Below are positions 10,393 through 19,971 of a stretch of 64,000 nt of DNA, in pieces. How positions within the stretch are numbered: position 1 is the stretch's first letter; the number at the start of each line of letters is the position of its first letter. The position numbers were made by a program, and so were the translations under genes. The notes under the pieces are model-generated. The model worked only from the letters and a program-made list of their open reading frames with translations. It was not told the origin of the DNA and did not search any database. The stretch lies in assembly GCA_963851385.1 (NCBI GenBank), contig CAWKPE010000028.1, positions 1-64,000 of the forward strand. Direction: 5' to 3'. This stretch comes from CAWEFA01 sp963851385. GTDB lineage: Bacteria > Bacteroidota > Bacteroidia > Bacteroidales > DTGW01.

Positions 10393-10497
10393 TATCCAAT
10401 TTTGATAATACAACTATTTAAAATCTTTGAAAAAAATATTGAATATAACTTTTTCTGAATTATTATTGGCCTAAATTCGAGCCTTTAATTATTCTAA

Positions 10498-10604
10498 GGA
10501 TTATTTCGACATTTTTTAATTGTATATACTATCATCAGGATTATACTGGGATCATTTCAACGTTTCTCAGGAAAATTGGGGTACGACTGGAACATTTCCA
10601 ACTG
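10498..10604. repeat. Three imperfect repeats, possible insertion-sequence end remnant
   Basis: Three related units of the form GGATCATTTCAACGTT occur at about 10498-10513, 10549-10564 and 10589-10604. Spaced short direct repeats of this type resemble the terminal repeats of IS21-family elements. No transposase is present in the 10.2-10.8 kb gap, so if real this is a solo end or relic. The rest of the gap (10212-10789) shows only the terminator and AT-rich DNA. Confidence 0.35.
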
Positions 10605-10789
10605 TTGACAATTGGGTAAGGATTGATTTATTCTGATACTTTAAGATTTAGGCTTCCTTTTTTTTGTAAAAAAACAATTATTTTCTGTTCATTTTTATTG
10701 TTGTAGTATATTAAAAACAATAATTTTATCTGTTATCAATTCATTAAAATAAGGAGATATTTACATCAAAGGTTTTTTAATAATACAAA

Positions 10790-12307
10790 ATGAAAAAACA
10801 TATATCCCTACTGATTATCGGTATATTGGTTTGCGGATGCCAGAAATTGTATAAAGAAGACGAAGAAAATTTTTATGTAATCAATTCAGTAGATGAGTTA
10901 GTTAACACGTTGGCAGGCCTGTATTATAGGCTGGCATATACAATGATGTTTCCCAACAGTGAATATTTGTTAGGCAATGGAGATGATATTATTACCGGGC
11001 ACAACACATCTTTCACCAGTGATCTGTTGTATACCCAGTATTACCAAACTATAGCCTGTGCGAACGATATATTAAAAAAATCACAGGGACTGCAAAAAAA
11101 CTGGCAGGCAAGGAACCTGCTCGGGGAAGTATATTTTATCAGGGGCTGGTGTTATTATAATCTTGCGCGCTGTTTCGGGCAACCGCCTTTGGTGTTTAGC
11201 ACTGATTTTAGTTATACCTTGAAAAAGCCTCCCTATACTGAAATATACGATTCCATTGAAAATGATTTGCAAAGGGCTATCGAATATCTCCCATCTTCGT
11301 TTAACGATTCGAGGATTAAATATCTAACACCACACCGTGGCACGGCAAAGGCATTGATGGCCGAGGTAATGCTGGCAAAGGGTGGTTATCCGGCAAACGA
11401 TCCAACAGCTTATGCGAAAGCATGGAAAATGGCCGGCGAAGTGATTGATAGCGCCGATATTTTCAATTATAGCCTGATGCCCGATTTTGCCAACCTCTGG
11501 GACGGCAGACACGAGTTAAACCCTGAAGGGGTGTTTGCCATGTATTATCTTAACGGAGGATGGCCTGGGGGTAGGAATGGTTGGCAGACAGATTCGATTT
11601 CAAGCCTGCCTATGTTTAAAAATGTTTTGAAAATTTCCTGGTTCAATTATATTAGTGGAAGTACTGGAATTAAATTTTTCAATAATTTCCCAAAGCAATA
11701 CCGGAAGGACAAAACATATCAAACCTACCAACGATCACATATGTTAACGGGGGGTACCGATACAATTTATTTTAAAAAAATAGAAATGAATCCAAATTGG
11801 TACGATATGCCTTTAAAAAAATATTGCTCTGCAGTCGATTCTTTTGGAGATTGTTACCCTGGTTTAATTGGTATTATTTATCCTTCTGCCACTGACGGTT
11901 TTTCTCCATATACTGGTCATGTGCTTTATCTTTTACGATATGCCCACACATTGCTTACGTATGCTGAAGCAAAGGCACGCGACGGGCAACTGGATGTTTC
12001 TGCATACGAGGCTGTAAACAAGGTAAGGCGCAGGGCATATAAAGTGAATATTAATAGCCCTTCAGTGTATGATTTAAAACCGGGACTTTCAACAGTATCT
12101 TTTATAGATTCGGTAGTGTGGGAACGTGCTTTTGAGTTTTGCGGGGAACCCGGAAACCGTTGGTTCGATTTGTTACGTACAGGCCAGGCTGGGAACATGG
12201 CTAGTTTAGTTGCCCCATACACTCCATATCAGGTACCTGTTAATGCAAATTATTTTTATGATATACCTGCCGCTGAAAAAGCATTGGAACAAGGCTTAAA
12301 TAAATAA
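10790..12307 (+). CDS. SusD/RagB-like nutrient-binding outer-membrane lipoprotein
   Basis: SusD-like lipoproteins cap a SusC barrel on the cell surface and capture glycans or peptides. The 505 residues start with a lipoprotein signal (LLIIGILVCGCQK, lipid cysteine at about residue 17). They contain the TPR-like SusD core (YFIRGWCYYNLARCFGQPPL), the late helix AYEAVNKVRRRAY, the motif FEFCGEPGNRWFDLLRTGQ and the typical C-terminal IPAAEKAL. It lies 37 bases upstream of the SusC-like gene, the reverse of the usual order. Base composition is strikingly mosaic: about 50-55% G+C in lines near 11.35, 11.95 and 12.15 kb but about 20% near 11.77 kb. The ligand cannot be inferred. Confidence 0.9.
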   Translation: MKKHISLLIIGILVCGCQKLYKEDEENFYVINSVDELVNTLAGLYYRLAYTMMFPNSEYLLGNGDDIITGHNTSFTSDLLYTQYYQTIACANDILKKSQGLQKNWQARNLLGEVYFIRGWCYYNLARCFGQPPLVFSTDFSYTLKKPPYTEIYDSIENDLQRAIEYLPSSFNDSRIKYLTPHRGTAKALMAEVMLAKGGYPANDPTAYAKAWKMAGEVIDSADIFNYSLMPDFANLWDGRHELNPEGVFAMYYLNGGWPGGRNGWQTDSISSLPMFKNVLKISWFNYISGSTGIKFFNNFPKQYRKDKTYQTYQRSHMLTGGTDTIYFKKIEMNPNWYDMPLKKYCSAVDSFGDCYPGLIGIIYPSATDGFSPYTGHVLYLLRYAHTLLTYAEAKARDGQLDVSAYEAVNKVRRRAYKVNINSPSVYDLKPGLSTVSFIDSVVWERAFEFCGEPGNRWFDLLRTGQAGNMASLVAPYTPYQVPVNANYFYDIPAAEKALEQGLNK

Positions 12308-12344
12308 AACGATTTAAACATTTAACATTAGGTTTTCTTTATAT

Positions 12345-15300
12345 ATGAACAAACTATTAATCATAATTTTCTGTTTCAAAACAATATTCTGCAATTGTCA
12401 GACGACTGATGAGATTAAGATAAGCATTTCAAGTACAACCGTTTCAATAGACAGTATCACAGCAATATTGAAATCGCAGAAAAACATAGTTCTAATATTT
12501 TCTCCAGAGTTTATTAAAAATAAAAAAATTATTTTTTCGAAAACTAGCCTGACAATTAAGGAAATTATTGATAAAATAACAAATGATAACGATTTGAAAT
12601 ATAATTGTACAGGAAATAAAATAATTTTTGCTGAACAAAAAAAGAAAATTCTGGTAGCTGGTACAATAAAAGATTCTGAGACAGGAGAATTATTAGCAGG
12701 TACAAATGTTATTGTCACAAATGAACACTTTGGTAAATTGGCAAATGGCAATGGATATTATTCCATAAATATAGAGGCAGGGAAAAAGATACAGCTGGGT
12801 TTCTCCTTTCTTGGATACAAGAGCCTTTTCGTAAGTATTTTGGGTTATTCTGATACCATAATAAATGTAGACTTAAGAAAAGACACTTTGCAAATTAAAG
12901 AAGTAAAAGTGACAAAACAGCGTAACTTCTGGGGAAATATGGAAAATGGCCGAAATATCAGTATTATTGATTCAAAAAAAATTGAGCTATTAAATTCCAA
13001 TAACCCTGCAGATGTTTTGCAGGCAAGCACTTCAGGAGTCTGGTCCACTAATACTTCGGGTGCACCTGGCGATCACCAGAAAGTTCGAATCAGGGGTGTA
13101 AATACAATTTTTGGTTGCTCCGATCCACTATACATTATTGACGGTGTAGCTGTTCCTATTGTGAACCTTCATTCAATAGGAATAGCGGATTTGAACATTT
13201 ATGATATTGAAAGTATCACAGTATTAAAAGATGCAGCATCTTCTGCGCTTTACGGCTATCAGGGTGGTAATGGCGTTGTCATTATAGACACAAAACAAAA
13301 AATGGAAGACCATATTTCGTTTTCAGCGAAATACGGACTTCAACAAGTTCCAAAAAAGTATGAACTGATGGGAACAAAACAGTTTCTTGCAAATTTGGAT
13401 TCAGCTGTCCCTCATATTATACAAAAATCATTTCTTAATTATTATCCTGTTTATAATGATAACCTGGCTAACTCAGATTGGCAAGGTGTGTTGTTTGGAA
13501 ACGGTATTGTAAATGAATACCAATTATCAGGTGCGGGAAATTTGGGTAAAACAGATTTTTATTTATCTGGCAATTATTTTACTCAAAGAGGAATAATTAC
13601 AAACTCATCCTATCAAAAATATACTTTAAGTGGGAAAATTAACAGAAATTTTTTTGGAAGACTAACCATTAATCTAAATTTTCGTGGTTGTGTTCAAAAT
13701 AATAAAAATAACCTTGATGTGTATAACGGTAGTAATCTGATTATAGAAGGAATAAATAAATCACCTTGTACAAAAAGCACTCCCGATTCCTTTTATTATA
13801 ATTACATTTCAGGACGACCTCCAACATTGGCAAATAGGAATTTTTACAATTATAGTGTTATTGTTAACGATCCAATATATGATTACCCTAAACATGGTTT
13901 TCCAATGTTAAATAACCAGGAATTAACGGATTCTCTTATTAATGACATTAACTATAAACTTCTTGACCGTACAGGAACAATTAGTCTTCAGGTAAAATAT
14001 ATCATCACCGGTAACTTATTCTTCAATGCAACGTCTTCATTCTCTATGAAACAAAGACTATATTCAGCAGATATAAAACATTATATTTTTTCAGACTTTG
14101 ATAATTATATGAATAGCAATGAACATTACCTTCTATTAAGTCAGCAACTAAATCTTAACTATAGCAAAACTCTCGGAGGCCATGAGTTTTCTGTAGTCAC
14201 TGGATACAGAAATTATGCCGATAATGTCTATTGGAATCTTGACACAATTGCTGATAATTATAATATTCAACAAACATGGGTAAGTAATTCACTAGTAATT
14301 AATACTAATAAAGCATCTGTAACACGACAAATCCAATCTTTGGCCATGCATATGAATTATAACTATCAAAAAAAATATTTTATATCGCTTTTAGCGAATT
14401 ATGAGATACTGGATATAAACCAGGTATCGAAAATGGATAAATTGTTTCCGTCAATAGCTTTAAGCTGGGATATTTCACGAGAGAAATTTTTGAACAATAT
14501 TTCATGGCTAGATAAATTTAATTTGTTTGTAAACTTTGGTCAATCCGGTAATTACCCATTAAACGCGCTTTCAAAAGATTACTATAATACTTACTATTAC
14601 TATTATTTTGACAATACCATCGTAATGAGCAAAGCAGTTAAACAATTTGCCAATCATTATTTGAAATCAGAGATAGTTAATGAATTCGATTTGGGGATTG
14701 ACCTCAACCTATTTGATAATAGGTTGAAATTAATTGCCGATTATTACAACAAAACCAATGATAACCTCACGATAATACGTGATATACCTATAAGTTACGG
14801 TGGTGGTAAGGCGATGATTAATATTGGTAAGGTAAACAATTACGGTAAAGAAGTTGATATTGAAGTAGTACCTGTTCGTTCACAAAATTTTTCTTGGTAC
14901 TCCAATTTCATTATTTCTTCAAACATTCAAAGAGTGAGAAAATTAGGAGATGTTGATAAAATGGAATTTACGAATACTAATGATATATTGATTCCACAGT
15001 TCGAGATAGCATTAAACTCAGAAGTTGGAGTGATCAAAGGCTATAAATACATTGGATATTGGACAGCAGAAGATACTAAACTGAATGATAAAAGATATAA
15101 AAAGTCGTCAGATAGCAAATACTTAAGTATAGACACAACTACAAGCAGTTTAACAAGCAATGATAAGATTACTATTGGAAAAACTTTGCCCGATTATACC
15201 TGGAACTGGAACAACCAGTTTATTTATAAAAATATTTCACTTGAATTTTTATGGTATGCAGTCATAGGTGTAAGCAAGTACAATGCTACCAAAGCATCGA

Positions 15301-15644
15301 CCTATATGTCGGGCCTTAATGAAGATTTAGTACAATTTGTTAATAGGAAGGATGCATCTATTAATAGTCAGGAATTTTATCAATCATCATATTTTGTTGA
15401 AGATGCAAGCTTTATCCGTTTAAAGAGGCTTACAATATCGTATAATTTTCCAAAGAAGGTTTTCAAATATGCGAATATGAAAGTATCCATGAGCCTGGAA
15501 AATTTAATCACGATTACAAAATATTCCGGGTATGACCCAGAGGCTAGTATCTATACTGATAATAGTTTTAGTGATTTTGGAGTTGACCGTGGTGCTTATC
15601 CAAATCCAAAATCGATTTTTTTTAGCATAAACATCACTTTGTAA
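12345..15644 (+). CDS. SusC/RagA-like TonB-dependent outer-membrane receptor with STN domain
   Basis: This 1099-residue protein imports a substrate captured by the neighbouring SusD-like protein, powered by TonB. In order: a signal peptide (to about residue 20), an STN/secretin-like domain (about 25-95), a carboxypeptidase-regulatory-like beta domain (VAGTIKDSETGELLAGTNV), and a plug with VRIRGVNTIFGCSDPLYIIDGV and NIYDIESITVLKDAASSALYG. A 22-strand-type barrel follows, ending in IFFSINITL. An STN domain usually means signalling to an anti-sigma factor (FecR type), but no sigma/anti-sigma pair lies in the window. G+C is low, unlike susD. No glycoside hydrolase follows directly. Confidence 0.92.
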   Translation: MNKLLIIIFCFKTIFCNCQTTDEIKISISSTTVSIDSITAILKSQKNIVLIFSPEFIKNKKIIFSKTSLTIKEIIDKITNDNDLKYNCTGNKIIFAEQKKKILVAGTIKDSETGELLAGTNVIVTNEHFGKLANGNGYYSINIEAGKKIQLGFSFLGYKSLFVSILGYSDTIINVDLRKDTLQIKEVKVTKQRNFWGNMENGRNISIIDSKKIELLNSNNPADVLQASTSGVWSTNTSGAPGDHQKVRIRGVNTIFGCSDPLYIIDGVAVPIVNLHSIGIADLNIYDIESITVLKDAASSALYGYQGGNGVVIIDTKQKMEDHISFSAKYGLQQVPKKYELMGTKQFLANLDSAVPHIIQKSFLNYYPVYNDNLANSDWQGVLFGNGIVNEYQLSGAGNLGKTDFYLSGNYFTQRGIITNSSYQKYTLSGKINRNFFGRLTINLNFRGCVQNNKNNLDVYNGSNLIIEGINKSPCTKSTPDSFYYNYISGRPPTLANRNFYNYSVIVNDPIYDYPKHGFPMLNNQELTDSLINDINYKLLDRTGTISLQVKYIITGNLFFNATSSFSMKQRLYSADIKHYIFSDFDNYMNSNEHYLLLSQQLNLNYSKTLGGHEFSVVTGYRNYADNVYWNLDTIADNYNIQQTWVSNSLVINTNKASVTRQIQSLAMHMNYNYQKKYFISLLANYEILDINQVSKMDKLFPSIALSWDISREKFLNNISWLDKFNLFVNFGQSGNYPLNALSKDYYNTYYYYYFDNTIVMSKAVKQFANHYLKSEIVNEFDLGIDLNLFDNRLKLIADYYNKTNDNLTIIRDIPISYGGGKAMINIGKVNNYGKEVDIEVVPVRSQNFSWYSNFIISSNIQRVRKLGDVDKMEFTNTNDILIPQFEIALNSEVGVIKGYKYIGYWTAEDTKLNDKRYKKSSDSKYLSIDTTTSSLTSNDKITIGKTLPDYTWNWNNQFIYKNISLEFLWYAVIGVSKYNATKASTYMSGLNEDLVQFVNRKDASINSQEFYQSSYFVEDASFIRLKRLTISYNFPKKVFKYANMKVSMSLENLITITKYSGYDPEASIYTDNSFSDFGVDRGAYPNPKSIFFSINITL

Positions 15645-15662
15645 AAATTAAAACGAAAATTT

Positions 15663-15793
15663 ATGAAAAATTTACTATTCCATTAATACTTGTCTTGAAT
15701 GATGCCTTAATAGCAAAAGCCGAAAGTCATGACTACATGAGGCCGGTCAGATTGCGACTAACATATAAAAACTCTATTTATTTGAATAAATGA
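15663..15793 (+). pseudogene. Short frame-disrupted secreted-protein remnant
   Basis: Nineteen bases after the SusC-like gene an ATG opens MKNLLFH and stops. A one-base shift continues as LILVLNDALIAKAESHDYM and then PVRLRLTYKNSIYLNK before a stop at 15791-15793. Joined, this reads like a signal peptide plus a short mature segment, perhaps the start of a third gene of the locus that was cut off. It is too short to assign and could be chance. Confidence 0.3.
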
Positions 15794-16253
15794 TATAGCT
15801 AATATCTATCGACGACAAAAGAGAATAAAACACTCTTAGTATTTAATGATCGGAACCACAAAAAAGTTCTTATTGCAATTTTTCACTTTAAAAAGAAGTA
15901 TGAATTTAGTAGGTTTGGTTTTAAATCCGGTAGGTATTGATTTAAATAGCAAAAAACGAATAAGTAGGTATTCATCTGTTTTGCCTGAATAAGTAAAACA
16001 AAATCAATTTTTTATTACTTTTTATAAGTCACTTGAAAACCTTCTAAAAATATCCGGTTTTAATAAATATAACTCTCTAACTTAAAAATACATACTTTAA
16101 ATTTTTATAGTAATTCCTTAATTGTTAGTAATAAGTCTAAGAAATTAAATTTATAACTCGTCATTTATTAACTTATGGTCTACAAAAGAACTAAAATCAA
16201 AGCAAATTATAAAATTACCTATGTTTGTAAATTGAATTCATAATAACAGACAT
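15794..16253. other. AT-rich intergenic region between the SusCD island and tatD
   Basis: No ORF, RNA or clear repeat was recognised here. It marks the right border of the SusD/SusC island. Near its end, TATGTTTG at 16220-16227 matches the Bacteroidota -7 promoter box. Confidence 0.4.
16220..16227 (+). promoter_or_regulatory. Promoter -7 box of tatD
   Basis: TATGTTTG fits TAnnTTTG and lies 26 bases before the tatD ATG. No clear -33 TTTG was seen. Confidence 0.4.
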
Positions 16254-17015
16254 ATGAAACTTATTGATACCCATACTCACTTATTTCTTGAAGAATATAA
16301 TGAAGATCGAAAATTGGTAATTGAAAGAGCCATAAATCAAGGTATTCATAAAATGTTGCTTCCAAATGTTGATTCATCAACATTACAGAATTTACTTAAC
16401 GCTTGCCAAATTGCTCCACAATCATTATTTCCTGCAACCGGTCTGCATCCAAGTTCTGTAAAAGAAAACTGCAAAAATGAACTGGAAATTATTCATAATT
16501 CGATAAAGAAAGGAAAATTCTATGCTATCGGGGAAATTGGAATTGACCTTTATTGGGACAAAACATATTTCAAAGAACAAATAGATTCACTTGAGACACA
16601 GATAAACTGGGCACTGGAGTTCAATCTGCCGGTTATTTTGCATTGCCGCGAATCTTTTGATCAAGTTTATGAAATAGTAAAAAAATACAAAAATTTGCAA
16701 GGAGTATTTCATGCTTTTACGGGCACTGAAATACAAGCAAAAAAAGTGGTTGATCTTGGATTTTATCTTGGTATTGGCGGTATTGTAACTTTTAAAAATT
16801 CGGGTCTGGATAAAGTTGTCTCAAAAATTCCAATTGAAAGAATAGTTTTAGAAACCGATTCGCCTTATTTAACGCCCGTTCCATATAGAGGACAACGGAA
16901 CGAACCTTCTTATATTAAATATATTGCCGAAAAACTTTCTGTTATATATGATAAACCTTTAGATGAAATAGCAAATATTACTTCTTCAAATTCCGAAAGT
17001 CTATTTACATTTTAA
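16254..17015 (+). CDS. tatD: TatD-family metal-dependent deoxyribonuclease
   Basis: The 253-residue TIM-barrel protein has all the metal ligands of the TatD family: H7 and H9 in DTHTHL, E94 in GEIGIDLYW, H130 in VILHCRE, H153 in VFHAFTG, and D202 in LETDSPYL. TatD enzymes are 3'-5' exonucleases or AP endonucleases involved in DNA repair and degradation. The length matches the family. It sits upstream of an asparaginase gene, but the 290-base gap with a palindromic repeat argues against one operon. Confidence 0.92.
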   Translation: MKLIDTHTHLFLEEYNEDRKLVIERAINQGIHKMLLPNVDSSTLQNLLNACQIAPQSLFPATGLHPSSVKENCKNELEIIHNSIKKGKFYAIGEIGIDLYWDKTYFKEQIDSLETQINWALEFNLPVILHCRESFDQVYEIVKKYKNLQGVFHAFTGTEIQAKKVVDLGFYLGIGGIVTFKNSGLDKVVSKIPIERIVLETDSPYLTPVPYRGQRNEPSYIKYIAEKLSVIYDKPLDEIANITSSNSESLFTF

Positions 17016-17050
17016 TTCCAGTTAATAAATATTCAGCATTTTTTTTCAGT

Positions 17051-17110
17051 CATCCTGCACAAGCTCAGGGTGACACCGACACTTGGTCATACTGAGCTTG
17101 TCGAAGTATG
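17051..17110. repeat. Dispersed palindromic intergenic repeat, copy 1
   Basis: This contains ACAAGCTCAG (17059-17068) and its exact reverse complement CTGAGCTTGT (17092-17101), inside a 60-base unit. The right half, CTGAGCTTGTCGAAG, recurs at 42583-42597. The same unit type is seen as a common extragenic palindrome in Bacteroidota genomes. It is transcribed into a potential hairpin between tatD and the asparaginase gene. Confidence 0.7.
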
Positions 17111-17304
17111 GCAAGCAAGAATTTGTTCTTTAAGAAAAGGATAAAAAAATATTCGAGTTAATCTATCACATATTGAAGAATGTTAATAAATCTTAATTAC
17201 CTGCTGATTCATTCTTATATCTTGTTACTTATAATACAACATATTGAGATAAGTATTGAAAATTGATAATTGAGCCTTATCTTTAGGGTAATATTTTTAT
17301 TTCA

Positions 17305-18339
<1,035 letters not shown>

Positions 18340-18405
18340 AGATTGAAAAAATATTTCTTTCTTTGCATGATTTTTCAATTTAAAATAGAAAATTGAAAAT
18401 TATTT

Positions 18406-18493
18406 GGAGAGATGTCCGAGTGGTCGAAGGAGCACGCCTGGAGAGCGTGTACTCGCCAAAAGTGGGTCATGGGTTCGAATCCCATTCTCTCCG
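18406..18493 (+). tRNA. tRNA-Ser (anticodon GGA)
   Basis: This is an 88-base cloverleaf. The acceptor stem GGAGAGA (18406-18412) pairs with TCTCTCC (18486-18492), followed by discriminator G. The anticodon stem CACGC/GCGTG encloses the loop CTGGAGA, anticodon GGA. A long variable arm, typical of class II tRNA-Ser, precedes the T arm with GGTTCGAATCC. CCA is not encoded. Confidence 0.93.
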
Positions 18494-18506
18494 CAATTAA
18501 AATTAT

Positions 18507-18532
18507 TGCCCCGAAAGAGGCATTTTTGTTTT
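18507..18532 (+). terminator. Weak terminator after tRNA-Ser
   Basis: The hairpin TGCC / GGCA (18507-18510 with 18519-18522), followed by TTTTTGTTTT, lies just after the tRNA. Confidence 0.5.
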
Positions 18533-18704
18533 GAAGCTTTTGTAAGCTTGCTTACATAAAGCTGAAAAAGAAAAATGAAAAGGACGAAGTCCACTATTTG
18601 TTTTGCTTGAAATAGCCATTCCACGGATCACACTGTAATCCGTGGAATATATGACTTAAAGAAGCATTTATTGCTAAATAATACAGGTATTATTCAAATG
18701 TTCG

Positions 18705-19585
18705 TTACCTTCTTGAAGGTTGCTGATCGTTGTCTTTTGTATTACTTTTTTGATCGGCATCCTTTTTCTTTGAATCTTCTTTTGTTGGTTGTCTCATAGT
18801 CTTGGAAACTTTTACAGGTTTTCCAATTTCTTTCCCATTATATACAGCCGGTTGTGATTTGCGATCTGATTCAATTTTCTTGTTATTGGAAGTATTAATG
18901 TTCTTATTATTTTCATTTGTATTAATTCTTTCAGTCTCATTTTTCCTTTCTGGTTCATACGTTACATCTTTGCGTCGCATGGTTTTTGATTCTTCTATTT
19001 CATTTGGTCGATTCCTGCGTTCGGGTTGATATGTTTTTACAGGGTCAGATATACGTCTGTTATTACCATAAATGACTGTTTTTACATTTTCATTATAACC
19101 GCGCATAGTTTGTGCTGAATTCTCATTGTAATTATTAATTACCGCAGTATTGTTATAAGCAGAACGGTAATAATACCTGGGGTAATGTGAAACATAAAGT
19201 TGATGTTGCCTCCATGGTTCATAAACACGATAATCCAAAACGACAACAAAGCTGTTGTTTATGTCGTAGGCAGAATACGTTGGAGGCAAATAAGTACTAA
19301 AAACCCAATGCCCGTCATCCAGATAAACATATTCATTGTTCCATACGTCATAATATACTTCAAGGTCTGGTAAATAATAATACCGAACATGCTGAACATC
19401 ATCATATGCTGGAGCCCAAACAGGAGGAGGAGGTGGTGGTGGTGGCGGAGGAGGTGGTGGTGGAGATACTATGTCTGTTCTCTCAGCAGTTCTGTTTGGA
19501 ACATATACAGTACTAAAGCAGCTTTGTAAGACTATTGCAATTATTAGCACGCTGCTTAATTGAATAATTAATTTTTTTTTTTCAT
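18705..19585 (-). CDS. Polyproline lipoprotein, function unknown; start region possibly slipped in poly-A
   Basis: The uninterrupted frame runs from a GTG at 19550 (281 residues), but that would begin in the middle of a signal peptide. An ATG at 19585 followed by eleven A would give MKKK plus LIIQLSSVLIIAIVLQSC, a perfect lipoprotein signal with the lipid cysteine in LQSC, if the run were 9 or 12 bases. The mature protein has 14 prolines in a row (about residues 30-43 from the GTG), a Tyr-rich middle (HVRYYYLPDLEVYYDVWNNE) and a hydrophilic C-terminal 150 residues rich in Asn, Lys, Arg and Glu, probably disordered. I recognise no domain. It is monocistronic and convergent with tRNA-Ser. Confidence 0.65.
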
Positions 19586-19971
19586 TATTTTAATTGTCGT
19601 AAATATTGTTTTCATTCAAATATAAGTTATAATGTATTTAATGTTTATTCAATTTTTATACCAAAATTATTAAATTAGCTTTAAAGATATCTCAAATTTA
19701 ACTCACAATCAATAAAAATTATATCACAAAACTTAATATTTATCTCATCAAACAAAATTAAATATTTCAGATTTTATATCATAAGAATCTAATTATGCGT
19801 TATAATGCGTAATATAAAGTCAGTAAAATATAAATTAAACTTTTCTTTTGTAATTAATTATGGAAATTAAAACATAAAAATGAACAAATATTTACTGTTA
19901 TTAGTTTTTTATGTATTTATATACATCGAATTTACTTTAATTTAACTTTGCATTCCTAAGATATATCAATA
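19586..19971. other. Very AT-rich divergent intergenic region
   Basis: This 386-base region lies between the divergently transcribed polyproline lipoprotein and TPR protein. No ORF was recognised. TAACTTTG at 19943-19950 is the likely -7 box of the TPR gene. Confidence 0.45.
19943..19950 (+). promoter_or_regulatory. Promoter -7 box of the TPR gene
   Basis: TAACTTTG matches TAnnTTTG exactly, 22 bases before the GTG start at 19972. Confidence 0.5.

Noticed and set aside
18342..18379. Inverted repeat ATTGAAAAA/TTTTTCAAT after the asparaginase gene as a terminator
   Set aside because: The stem is entirely A/T apart from one pair, the loop is 20 bases long and no T run follows.
18400..18624. A 74-codon minus-strand ORF over the tRNA-Ser
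   Set aside because: It is the antisense of the tRNA gene; translated tRNA-Ser antisense often appears as spurious proteins containing GIRTHDPLLASTRS.
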